Below are positions 35,266 through 45,220 of a DNA stretch of 64,000 nucleotides, in pieces (within the stretch, counting starts at the first letter, position 1; each line of letters begins with the position of its first letter). A model generated the notes under the pieces. It made no database searches and was not told the DNA's origin. It saw only the letters and a list, made by a program, of their open reading frames with translations. Where the stretch lies: the NCBI RefSeq assembly GCF_018294505.1, contig NC_057807.1, positions 269,557,369-269,621,368 on the forward strand, given 5' to 3'. Origin of the DNA: Triticum aestivum. Its lineage: Eukaryota > Streptophyta > Magnoliopsida > Poales > Poaceae. The position numbers were made by a program, and so were the translations under genes.

Positions 35266-36825
35266 TGCTACCTCTTGAGCACTGCGTTGGATTTCCACGA
35301 AGAGGAGAGGATGATGCAGCAAAGTAGTGTAAGTATTTCCCTCAGTTTTTGAGAACCAAGGTATCGATCCAGTAGGAGACCACGCACAAGTCCCTCGTAC
35401 CTACACAAAATAATAGCTACTCGCAACCAACGCGATTAGGGGTTGTCAATCCCTTCACGGTCACTTACGAGAGTGAGATCTGATAGAGATGATAAATAAT
35501 ATTTTTGGTATTTTTGGTATAGAGATGCAAAGTAAAAAGTAAAAGGCAAAGTAAAAGCAAAGCAAGTAATAAAGTAATGGAGATTGATATGATGAGAATA
35601 GACCCGGGGACTATAGGTTTCACTAGTGGCTTCTCTCAAGAGCATAGATTTTCTATGGTGGGTGAACAAATTACTGTTGAGCAATTGACAAAATTGAGCA
35701 TAGTTATGAGCATATCTAGAGAATGATCATGTATATAGGCATCAAGTCCGAGACAAGTAGATCGAAATGATTCTGCATCTACTACTATTACTCCACTCAT
35801 CGACCGCTATCCAGCATGCATCTAGAGTATTAAGTTAAAAATAGAGTGACGCCTTAAGCAAGATGACATGATGTAGAGGGATAAATTCATGCAATATGAT
35901 AAAACCCCCATCTTGTTATCCTCGATGGCAATAATACAATACGTGTCTTGCTACCCCTGCTGTCACTGGGAAATGACACCGCAATATTGAACCCAAAGCT
36001 AAGCACTTCTCCCATTGCAAGAACTACCAATCTAGTTGGCCAAACCAAAAGGATAATTCGAAGAGACTTGCAAAGATAACTCAATCATACATAAAAGAAT
36101 TCAGAGAAGATTCAAATATTGTTCATAGATAAGCTGGATCATAAACCCACAATTCATCGGTCTCAACAAACACACCGCAAAAAGAAGATTACATCGAATA
36201 GATCTCCACGAGAGAGGGGGAGAACATTGTATTGAGATCCAAAAAGAGAGAAGAAGCCATCTAGCTACTAGCTATGGACCCGAAGGTCTGAAGTAAACTA
36301 CTCACACTTCATCGGAGGGGCTATGGTGTTGATGTAGAAGCCCTCCGTGGTGGATGCCCCCTCCGGCGGAGCTCCGGAATAGGCCCCAAGATGGGATCTC
36401 GTGGATACAGAAGGTTGCGGTGGTGGAATTAGGTTTTTGGCTCCTGTTCTGATCGTTTGGGGATACGTAGGTATATATAGGAGGAAGGAGTACGTCGGTG
36501 GAGCAGCAGGGGGCCCACGAGGTAGGGGGCGCACCCTCGTGACCGCCTCTTTTGTTCCTTGGAGCAGGGTCCAAGTCTCCTGGATCACGTTCGGTGAGAA
36601 AATCACGGTCCCGAAGGTTTTATTCGGTTTGGACTCCGTTTGATATTCCGTTTCTTCGAAACACTGAAATAGGCAAAAAAAACAGCAATTCTGGGCTGGG
36701 CCTCTGGTTAATAGGTTAGTCCCAAAAATAATATAAAAGTGGAAAATAAAGCCCAATATAGTCCAAAATAGTAGATAAAGTAGCATGGAGCAATCAAAAA
36801 TTATAGATACGTTGGAGATGTATCA
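35266..36825 (-). repeat. LTR C of the Athila-like array (5' outer LTR)
   Basis: It is the most divergent of the three LTRs. It lacks about 20-25 bases of a GC-rich segment near 36530 that A and B keep (GGGGGGCGCC region). It ends at GGAGATGTATCA followed by the duplicated CGGGG. Confidence 0.9.
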
Positions 36826-37860
36826 CGGGGAGGCAGCAGCCATCGGCGGCAGGGAGATCGGGAAGAGCTCGGCGAGCAGCGGCGCGGGGAGGCGGTGAGC
36901 TCGGCGCTGGCGCTGGGTGGCGGGGCGCTCCGACGGGGCCGCCGGCGGGATGCGTCGAGGCGGCGGGGCAGGGGCTCGCCTGTGGGAGGCGTGGTCGAGG
37001 TTGGATGGGAGGAAGCCGAGTAGGCGAGCGCCAGGGGCGGGCGGCGGCGCGGCACGGGCGCCTTAGGCCCAGATCGACCCGGGGCGGGCCGCGGATGGGC
37101 TCTGCGGGCCGCGGCGGTGGGAGGCGCAAGGGGTGACGTGGAGGCGTGGGAGTGGATGAGGAGGGCGGCGCTGGTGGGGGCTGGCCGATCTAGCGGCAAG
37201 TGGCGACGGTGGAGTGGGGCGGCGCGAAAAACAATGAGGAGGAGGCCGCTGATCCGAGGGGGCTAGAGGTAGGTGGAGGGCTAGGGATGCCAAAATGGAC
37301 TATGGGGAGGTGTGTGTATATAAGTAGGTGCTAGGGTTAGGGGGTTTGGGATGATTTCGGGCATCGGATCACGATCCGACGGTGCGGGAGCAGAGGGGGG
37401 TCTAGGTGGGCTGCAGGTGAGCTGTGTAGAGTGGCTAGGGAGAGAATAGAAGAGAGGCCCGTAGCAGTTTCGGAGACCGAAACGTCCGACGAATGTACGG
37501 GCAACGGTACCGCTATATGTTTAACGGTTGGGCTATTAAACGGACTCCAAATGCGACGAAATTTGGCAGACAGTCTACCTACACTACAATAAGACCGCAC
37601 GCCAATTTTCACCCCATTCTGAGAACATTTTTACGCCACTTATTAAATAATATTTCGGAGGTGCCGCGGGCGCGTGCGAGTGTGAATGAGCTCGGAACAG
37701 ACAACAAAGAGAACTGGTAGACCCGGGCGGATGCAAGTCTTGAAAAACATGCAGATGAAATGCACATGATGACATGGTAAAGTGCAACACGCAAGCGAAT
37801 GACATGGCAACGGCGGCAAATAACTGGAAGACATCTAGCACATCGGTCCCGGGCGTTACA
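36826..37860 (-). repeat. Old Gypsy-type retrotransposon remnant, piece 3 (LTR end)
   Basis: The GC-rich block 36826-37260 is followed by a minus-strand TATA-like text (TTATATACACAC, near 37312-37323) and ends at GGGCGTTACA. Read on the minus strand the LTR starts TGTAACGCCCGGGACCGATG, a start typical of Fatima-like wheat Gypsy LTRs as I remember them. The GC-rich proline/arginine frames in it are compositional and are not called as genes. Confidence 0.6.
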
Positions 37861-38404
37861 GATATGTAGGCATAGGCCTTTGATCATGTTGTTGTCTACA
37901 ACTTTGGGAAGCATCCTAGTGAGGACATCAACAACTATGTTGAATAGCTGGGGGCAGAGGACCACCCTGCCTCAAGCCCTTATCATTAAGAACTCACTCT
38001 CCACATTGTTCAGTTTGACACATACAAAACCACTATGAGTGGTTTCCAAACCAAGTCCAACCATCTTTTATTGAATCCTCTAAGCTGAAGAGATTTGTGC
38101 AAACAAAAATCCACCTTATCAAAAGATTTGCTTTTCATAATCAAGGGTAAGAACTACTCATTTATCCTCATATTTAACCAGGGAGTGAATGACTTCATGT
38201 ATTGTGACCACACTCAAGAATATATCTGCCTTTTATGAAGGTAGACTGGTTGTTAGATATGAAACTATTTAAGAATATGGATCTATTGGTCAGAACTTCA
38301 GTAAAAATCTTCAAGACACAAATTTTATCTATACCTACTATTAAAGGGAGGTGATATTCTTGATTTCGTCCTATTTTGTTTGGTCCCGCTTTAATTAATT
38401 TCAT
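37861..38404 (-). pseudogene. LINE (non-LTR retrotransposon) reverse transcriptase fragment
   Basis: The minus strand encodes plant L1-type RT motifs in order: KIFTEVLTNR..FLNSFISNNQSTFIKGRYILE at 38195-38404, then in other frames FVCVKLNNVES and LCPQLFNIVVDVLTRMLPKV at about 37880-37960. Stops and frameshifts break it. It is cut on the left by the end of the old Gypsy LTR at 37860. No endonuclease domain or poly-A tail was found. Confidence 0.75.
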
Positions 38405-39319
38405 GTATGTGATTTGGTTTCGTTACTTGCCACCCGTGTTGACCCAACGGAGGAAGCCCACCTGGTGGCGCACTGTGGTTAGGCCCGGGGAGCTGGCAAA
38501 AAATAAAATTGCAATATTCATGTAAGCAAAAAAAAATCGATTGTCAGCGAGAATTCGTTTTCCCTGTTGCAATGCACAGCAAATTTTCGAGATAAATGTG
38601 TCACCTGACTAGAATTGATAAATTGCAAGATATTTATTTCTTCTCTCTCGTTGCAACGCCTAGACATGTTTGCTATATTACAAAAAATATGTTCAAAAAT
38701 CAAGAGTTTCAACTAATTTTTATTCAAAACATTTTCATGAATTAATCAATAATAAGTGATTGTTTTAAAATCAATTTACAGAGCTAGAGATATGAGATGG
38801 TTATTTTTTTTCTCTTGTTGCAACGTACGGCCCTTTTTGCTAGTTAGAAGGCTAATAAGCCTAAATTTCTTTTTTTTTATTGACGGGAATAGGCCTAAAT
38901 TTCTTCATGGTTGTTGCAGCGGGCTCCTTAAGGATATGTACAACTTTACCGTTTTGTTTCCTACACATAGTAGAGTACCACGGAGTGAAATGCCTTGACT
39001 AGTTATGGTGAGCTTGACGAGTCATTGGTGTGGTGGCTTGCATGCACAAGTCTAGCCAAGGATCCAATTTAAATCCCACACAGTAGCGCTAGGATGCAGC
39101 AGTACGTACACCTCTAGCTCGTCCTTCCTTTAAGGCGTGGTGGGGCGGGTCGGTTTCTATGATTCATGTGATGTCGTTGACAGAAAGAGAAAGCAAGCAT
39201 TGCATGTAGATCGACTGGAGCTACAGAAAGTGAAAGTAAATCATCAGCGTCAGAGAGCTATAGAGTTAGACGATAGATAGCAAGTGAAAAGGAGCTCACT
39301 CCCCTTCATCATCTCCCTC
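38405..39319. other. Intergenic sequence upstream of the MYB gene
   Basis: About 0.9 kb of mostly AT-rich DNA. GTTGCAACG and GCCTAAATTTCTT recur a few times, but no gene or mobile element is identified. The last 300 bases should include the MYB promoter. Confidence 0.5.
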
Positions 39320-39329
39320 CTATATATAC
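39320..39329 (+). promoter_or_regulatory. TATA box of the MYB gene
   Basis: CTATATATAC lies about 130 bases before the MYB start codon and just upstream of a GA-repeat (GAGAGAGAGAGTGAGAG) that would lie in the 5' UTR. Its position and sequence suit a core promoter. Confidence 0.6.
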
Positions 39330-39455
39330 AGAGAGAGAGAGTGAGAGATCATCAGACAGTGTGCTGCCAGAAGCCAGCTGCAGACACGAGTGAGAAAGAC
39401 GATCAAGCTGTCAAAAGGAGAAGAGGTCGAGAGGAGGGAAGGTGATCGGTCGATC

Positions 39456-40554
39456 ATGGGGAGGCCGCCGTGCTGCCACAAGGTGGGCGTGAAGAAGGGG
39501 CCGTGGACGCCGGAGGAGGACATCATCCTGGTGTCCTACATCCAGGAGAACGGCCCGGGGAACTGGCGGGCGGTGCCCATCAACACCGGCCTCATGCGCT
39601 GCAGCAAGAGCTGCCGCCTCCGCTGGACCAACTACCTCCGCCCCGGCATCCGCCGCGGCAACTTCACCACGCACGAGGAAGGCATCATCGTCCACCTCCA
39701 GTCCCTCCTTGGCAACAGGTAACCAACTAAGCCACCCAGCGATCGATCGTCCGGGTTGGTCATGGCGGCCGCCCGTGCGTGCATGGTGATATACATGATC
39801 TAATAACAACTCTTTGGGTTTGGGGGAATGTAGATGGGCCGCGATCGCGTCCTACCTGCCACAGAGGACGGACAACGACATCAAGAACTACTGGAACACG
39901 CACCTCAAGAAGAAGCTTAAGAAGCAGCAGGCCATGGGCGCCATCTTCGCGCCGCCGCCGCCGCCGCCCTCCAGCTCCGCCGAGACAGCTATCAACCTCC
40001 CCGGCGCCGTCCATCTCGACAACCACCACCACCGATACCACCATGACGCGATCGCTGCCTCCAGCTCCACGGTCGACCACGGCTGCTACGCGGCGTGCAG
40101 CAACCCGGAGGTCACCCAGCAGCATACGACGATCACCATGCGCCGCTCGCCATTCGCCGACGTCGCCGCCGACTGCTCCTCGTCGTCCTACGCCTCCAGC
40201 ATGGACAACATATCCAGGCTCCTCGACGGTTTCATGAAGAGCTCCCCGCCCACCGCCACCGACGTCAAACCCAACATAGCCGTGGTCAGCGACCCTTTCA
40301 TGTCCTTCGACCGCATATCCGGCACCGGCACCGAGCTGGCTTTCGTCCCTGGCGTTCAGCAGCAGCAGCAGCAGCCGGTGTTAATGGGGGGCATCAGCTA
40401 TGATGACGAGGCCACCAGACAGCAGCAGCAGCTCCATCATCAGTTGCCACTGTGTTCGATCGAGAAGTGGCTTCTCGATGAGGCAGCGGAGCAGGTCGCT
40501 GACCTGATGGACCTCTCCGACGGTGGCTGCTCCTCCCTGCCATTGCTGTACTAG
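39456..40554 (+). CDS. R2R3-MYB transcription factor, subgroup 1 (MYB30/60/96-like)
   Basis: A nuclear DNA-binding transcription factor. Exons 39456-39718 and 39834-40554 give 327 residues. The start MGRPPCC is the family consensus; an in-frame ATG 22 codons upstream (39390) is unlikely to be used. R2 has tryptophans W17, W37, W57 and R3 has F70, W89, W108, ending [17 protein letters not shown]. At residues 207-223 is [17 protein letters not shown], the subgroup 1 signature, and the C-terminus has SIEKWLLDE (near 297-304). Poly-Pro, poly-His and poly-Gln stretches lie between. Subgroup 1 members elsewhere control cuticular wax, stomatal and drought/defence responses; the role here is inferred from that. 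Only one intron is present, at the conserved R3 position. Nothing looks broken. Confidence 0.93.
39719..39833 (+). other. Intron of the MYB gene
   Basis: A 115-base intron with GT..AG ends (GTAACC ... GAATGTAG) splits an arginine codon directly before the R3 tryptophan W89. This is the standard position of the second R2R3-MYB intron. Joining at these sites gives an uninterrupted R3 repeat. Confidence 0.9.
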
Positions 40555-41321
40555 CCAGTACTTCTGTGGTACTAGCTGGAAAAGGCAAACCAACGAACCA
40601 TTGTCACTTTCCAGATACATAGTTAATCGTTTCTACAGTCAATTACATGCATACACATCCATATATATATAATAGAGAGGCTAAGTAATTTCTGTTAATT
40701 ACATGTTCTAGCTAGCTTCTTGGAGATCGCTATGATGACACCATCAAGTTAACTAGAGAGAGGCAAAAGGAAGTTAATTATAGAGACGTTTACTAATGGT
40801 GCATATTACACTGGGATGGGATGATGAGAAGAAGGCCAAGTGGCCAGAAGGAACAAGACAGTAACAGGAATTCAATAACGGCCGCGACGTGATGTATGAT
40901 CTGATCTGCAAGCATGATGCGACTAAGGGTTGTCATGTCTGTTCTTGAATGTAGTTTTTTGTGGGGAAATGTTTTTTCGTTTCTGGGTTATAGTGCAAGC
41001 AAGCTGAAGTGTTCCAGCTTAGCTTACCCGGTGTTGAATTGTACGGAGTATGAATATAAGTTAGTGAACCCTTCTGTTTTTGTCTTGATTCTAGTTGATT
41101 GATTCTGCAACGACTTGTACTTTTTCCTGATCATGTACGGTGTGACATGAATGCTACCCAAACTTGTTAGTGGAAAAAAAGCTAGAGAGAGGGGATATGT
41201 CCCTGTCGGCAACGGCAGATGGTCCCTGATCACATTCACTGCAAAAGAAAAAAAAAGATGATCACATTCACTGCAAAAAAAAAAAAGAAAGCAACTCGCA
41301 GATTATAACAAAAAAATAATA

Positions 41322-41401
41322 CTCCCTCCGTCCAACAATATAAGATGTTTTTACAAGCTATGTTAGCTTGCAAAAAGGTCTTATATTATGGACGGAGGGG
41401 G
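41322..41401. mobile_element. Stowaway MITE (Tc1/Mariner type)
   Basis: This 80-bp element starts CTCCCTCCGTCC and ends GGACGGAGGGGG, which are inverted repeats, with TA on both sides (41320-41321 and 41402-41403). The interior also pairs (ATATAAGA.. with ..TCTTATAT), so the single strand would fold into one hairpin. It is non-coding and depends on a Mariner-type transposase in trans. Confidence 0.92.
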
Positions 41402-42620
41402 TAATACATAGCCTTTTTAGCCCGGATTTTTTGGGGAAAAGATGAACCATTTCTCAATGCATGGTTAGTTATTTAACTATCTGCTTCCAAAAGAAAACTG
41501 AACGAATTTAAAAGCTATTCACCGAGAAAGTACCTTTCAGGAAAGATACAGATAGATTTTGCACAAGAATTAACAATGATTGCTCCTGGCTGGTCATCAA
41601 CATCGCTTGAAATGCTCTGTTAGCTTGTAGCACATCAGGTAAAGCAACAGGCAGTACGGCAGAGAATGGGCATGTATATCCAGGAAAGAGATGATCAATT
41701 ACATGATTAAGACATGGTCTGTGGGGTGTCCCTGGATCTCCGTTATGCGTCCCTTCCGTGTCATGTTACTCGCTATGGATCAATAAAAGCCGTCGCTACT
41801 TTGGCCACTAGTTTCTATCTTACATGTTGTGAAATGACTTTTCAACACAAGTTTCTGCAAATGATTATTAAATATCTAATCCAAATATCTGTGGTCAGAT
41901 TTTCAAAAGTTCGATTTCATTTATGTCTAGAACAACTTCTTCAAAAAAAATGGAGGGAGTAAAATGCACTGAAAATAAAAATGTAAGTGTCACACCTGCA
42001 TTTGGATGCAGTCTTAGATCAGAGGGTGAACTTTTTTGGGCAACAGGCGCTTTTATTAAACGCAAAATGTATCCAAAAAACGATCAGAGAGTGAAATGGC
42101 CTAGCTGAGTGATGAATTTTGCTTGTTAAAAGCCTAGCTAGACTGCGTAACCTCAACTAGTCAACTGCAACACCCTCACCTGACCCAGCTAGCTGGTCCA
42201 GGCATCCAGCTATATCTTCAAGATCAGCTCAGACTGGACCAGTATCGAACTATCAGCAGGACCAAGCAAGACTTTTCCTGGCCCAAGCAGGGATGCAAAA
42301 ACCGGCGAAAACCAGTGGGTATACCGGTTTCCCCTGTTTAGGGACATTTTTAATGATTGGGCAGTATGCTGTTCAGTAATTGTGAGAAAATATAAAACAG
42401 GGAGAAAGGGGTGAACAAATGGTTATGGACGCTCTTATTTTGGTAAAGGCTGTTTAGATTAGACATATTTCTCTAGAGTTTTGGTAATTAGGAGCTGTTC
42501 GCCGAACAGGCCCTTAGTACAGATTTAAGCTACATGCTGAATCTCGAGAAAGTATAACCTACATCCAATCACCTCCTCGGAGGTTACAACAGAAGGGAGA
42601 TTCGAAGTTTTACGACCAGT

Positions 42621-42802
42621 CAAACACCATGACAAGAACAGCTCCTAAGGTGGAGTTCTTGGGCAGTTGAGCCAATGGTAGTCAAACTCCATGACAAGCA
42701 CAGCTCCTAACATGGAGTTCTCGAGCAGTTGAGCTACTGGTAGTGAAACTCCATGACAAGCACAGCTCCTAACATGGAGTTCTTGAGCAGCTCAGCCAAT
42801 GG
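42621..42802. repeat. 62-bp minisatellite, three copies, with internal hairpin
   Basis: Three head-to-tail copies (starts 42621, 42683, 42745) share ACTCCATGACAAGCACAGCT and GAGCAGTTGAGC. Copies 2 and 3 contain the perfect arms AACTCCATG and CATGGAGTT separated by 17 bases (42685-42719 and 42747-42781); copy 1 has an imperfect version. No function is known. Confidence 0.85.
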
Positions 42803-43110
42803 CGGGAGCGTTAATCTCATGTTTTTGCCAAGAAAAGAAGCATCATCACTGTCATCATCAGCCATGTCAATTTAGACAGTGCACACTGCAGTGATTTTCA
42901 GCAACGACTGACTCGGGTATACACCTCTCAATCTCGACGTAGCCATCGCTCCATTACAGGAAAGGTGGCCCGGGCAGTGCACGCACGTGTAACTCAAGCG
43001 TGCCGGTGCCCAATGGAGTGTGCCAGGGCAACCAACAGAGCAGGTGGCAATTAATTAGGAAAGAATGGAAGATCTGTTTGTGTTACCTCGGTGGAGTACA
43101 TGGACGACCT

Positions 43111-43339
43111 TGTGCAAATAGGCCAAAGCGTCTTACCCATCGTGGGAGCGCTGCTGCGTGTTATATAGGGCAGGGGCGCACCTCCCTGGATAGCGCATAC
43201 AGCAGTTTAGATTACAATCTTGGAAGAAAGAAAGAGGTAGAGATAAAGATTCTAGTTAAGATAAACCTCCTTCCTAACTACCTAACACATGTGCGCAAGT
43301 AATGTAATCCTCCTGCTACGCTACAACTTGTGTTTAACA
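43111..43339 (-). repeat. 3' LTR of the short-LTR Copia element
   Basis: It pairs with 49544-49773 with about ten differences by eye. It starts 12 bases downstream of the end of the pol frame (43351) on the minus strand; the purine-rich GATTAAGGGAGGG stretch there is the likely polypurine tract. Confidence 0.9.
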
Positions 43340-43733
43340 CCCTCCCTTAATCACAACTTTATTAAGTTGAGATTATGCTTGAAGTCTTCAAAGCTTCGTG
43401 TGGGAAGAGGCTTTGTGAATCCATCTGATGTCTGGTCCTTGGAATGCACAAAACGTATGTCAAGTTTCTTCTGAGCCACTCGTTCTCTGACAAAGTGAAA
43501 ATCTATCTTAATGTGTTTAGTTCTGGCATGAAAAACTGGATTGGCAGATAGATATGTAGCACCCAGATTATCACACCATAAACATGGAACTTGAGTACTT
43601 CTTACACCAAGTTCCTTCAAAAGTGATTGCACCCATATGATCTCAGCTGTTGCATTTGCCAATGCTTCGTATTCTGCCTCAGTACTGGATCTAGAAACAG
43701 TTGACTGCTTTCTTGCACTCCATGAAATTAAAT

Positions 43734-45220
43734 GGGACATTTGCATTTCTGTCCCTAACTCGAACCACCTACTCAGATTTGCCCCTAATTTCAAAGTCTG
43801 CTCAAAAATGCCCCTCTGCCGTTAGGTGACCTTATAGAAATGCCCTTCCGTGCCGTTTCCGTTAGGTCAAAGGCCTTTGACCGTCTACGAGACGTTTCTT
43901 GGACATTTTGCCCCTGCCTCCATGTGTCACTTACATGTGGGACCCACTTAGGAAAAAATAAAAATAAAAACACTTTTTCTCACGCCCTCTCTCTCTCACT
44001 TACATATGGGCCCAGAAAAGGAAAAAGAAAAACCTCTCTCTCACATCTCTCTCTAACTTACATGTGGGGCCTAGCAAAAAATAAACAAAAAAAAAAGCTA
44101 TCGCTCTGTCTCCCGACCTCGCGGTCTCTCTCATCTCCGGCGAACTACATTCGACAGCCGGCGGACCGGTCCTCGCGCCGCCACTGGAGCTGTCTCGCCA
44201 TGCTCCTCCACCAGCTCACCGCGCCCGGTCGGCAGCTTGCCGCACTCCCCTGCCCTCTCCCTCGTCTCCAGTGAACTACATCTGACGGCCGGCGGATCGG
44301 TCCTCGCACCGCCACTGGAGCTGGCTCGCCGCGCTCCTCCACCAGCTCACCGCGCTCGGTCACCAGCTCACCGCGCCCGGTGCGATTAATTGGATTGAAC
44401 TGCCCAATAATGACGGATCCTTCATCGTCTTCCCCAGCTCCGGTGTCACGCCGCCGCCGCTCGATCTCCTCCACCAGTGAGCATTGCAGCCTTACCTTGG
44501 GTTCTTGAGTTTCGAAATCTCCTCCTGAACATCCTCCGCCTGCTCCCAATTATCCTCTCTCCCCTAGCAGCTCTGCCGGCGAGCACCTCCCGTCGTCATC
44601 GCTCAAGCTCGCAACTTCCCATCCTCCCCGGCACCCCACATTCGCTGGCCACCTTAGGCCACTGAAGCTTCTCTCCCGCACCCTCACAAGCCCGATCTTG
44701 AAGCCAATCGACTGCTCCGGCGGCCTCCCGTACATCACCGTCGTGTCTTCGTGCGCGGCCGCCGGCGTGTTTTAGTTAGCCTAATCCCAGATTATCCTAA
44801 ACTATTATTAGTTCTAATTACACTCATTTCACAAAAGCTGACTAGTGGGTCCAGCCCTCAAATAAATCAGTAAATAACGTTTCAGAAATAATAGAACAAT
44901 GCCTGACCCATATCAAGTTTTATTTTTCATTTTATTAGTTGGGCCCATATGTAAGTGAGAGAGAGGGGGGGTGAGAGAAAGTGTTTTTATTTTTATTTTT
45001 TCCTAAGTGTGTCCCACATGTAAGTGACACATGGAGGCAGGGGCAAAATGTCCAAGAAACGTCTCGTAGACGGTCAAAGGCCTTTGACCTAACGGAAACG
45101 GCACGGAAGGGCATTTCTATAAGGACATCTAATGGCGGAGGGGCATTTTTGAGCAGGCTTTTGAATTAGGGGCAAATGTGAGTAGTGGGTTCGAGTTAAG
45201 GACACAGATGTAAAAGACCC
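43734..45220. mobile_element. Mutator-like element (non-autonomous, Pack-MULE-like) in the Copia RNase H region
   Basis: Long terminal inverted repeats of about 280 bases (43734-44014 and 44940-45220) start GGGACATTTGCATTT and GGGTCTTTTACATCT (inverted). The 9-bp duplication AAATTAAAT is exact at 43725-43733 and 45221-45229. This combination is diagnostic for Mutator-type elements. The 0.9-kb interior is GC-rich, gene-like DNA with no transposase, as in Pack-MULEs that carry captured host fragments, and includes a 131-bp-spaced duplication. It is the youngest layer at this site. Confidence 0.92.
44100..44780. other. GC-rich interior of the MULE, candidate captured gene fragments
   Basis: The base composition differs sharply from the AT-rich flanking text. 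Short open frames exist on both strands, for example the minus-strand MYGRPPEQSIGFKIGLVRVR frame at 44550-44738 and proline/serine-rich plus-strand frames. I do not recognise a donor gene. A segment of about 95 bases around GAACTACAT..GACGGCCGGCGG is present at 44134 and again at 44265. Confidence 0.45.

Larger units (their letters stand above)
21699..36825 (-). mobile_element. Athila-lineage Gypsy tandem array: LTR-internal-LTR-internal-LTR
   Basis: Three LTRs (21699-23275, 28482-30053, 35266-36825) alternate with two near-identical internal regions of about 5.2 kb. Each LTR starts TGCTACCTCTTGAGCACTG and ends GTTGGAGA(C/T)GTATCA. The outer flanks carry one target duplication, CGGGG at 21694-21698 and 36826-36830, and the middle LTR has none. 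Primer site (TGGCGCCGTTGCCGGGGAGG) and gag-protease read on the minus strand. No RT, RNase H or integrase is present in either unit, so the family member is non-autonomous (Sabrina/WHAM-like from memory). The structure fits a single insertion expanded by LTR-LTR recombination. Confidence 0.92.
40555..43110. other. Intergenic DNA downstream of the MYB gene
   Basis: About 2.6 kb with the MYB 3' UTR at its start and no coding frame of interest. It contains a Stowaway MITE (41322-41401) and a 62-bp minisatellite (42621-42802), listed separately. A single degenerate Stowaway-like end (ATGGAGGGAGTA) is at 41950. The rest is unassigned. Confidence 0.6.

Noticed and set aside
36794..37293. Overlapping proline/arginine-rich frames
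   Set aside because: They follow from high GC content in an LTR; three frames are open at once and none shows a domain.
39390..39455. Upstream in-frame ATG as the MYB start
   Set aside because: The 22 extra residues ([12 protein letters not shown]...) are not part of the MYB consensus, which begins MGRPPCC at 39456.
41930..41961. Possible second Stowaway element (ATGGAGGGAGTA)
   Set aside because: Only one degenerate end is visible and no partner end or TA duplication was found nearby.
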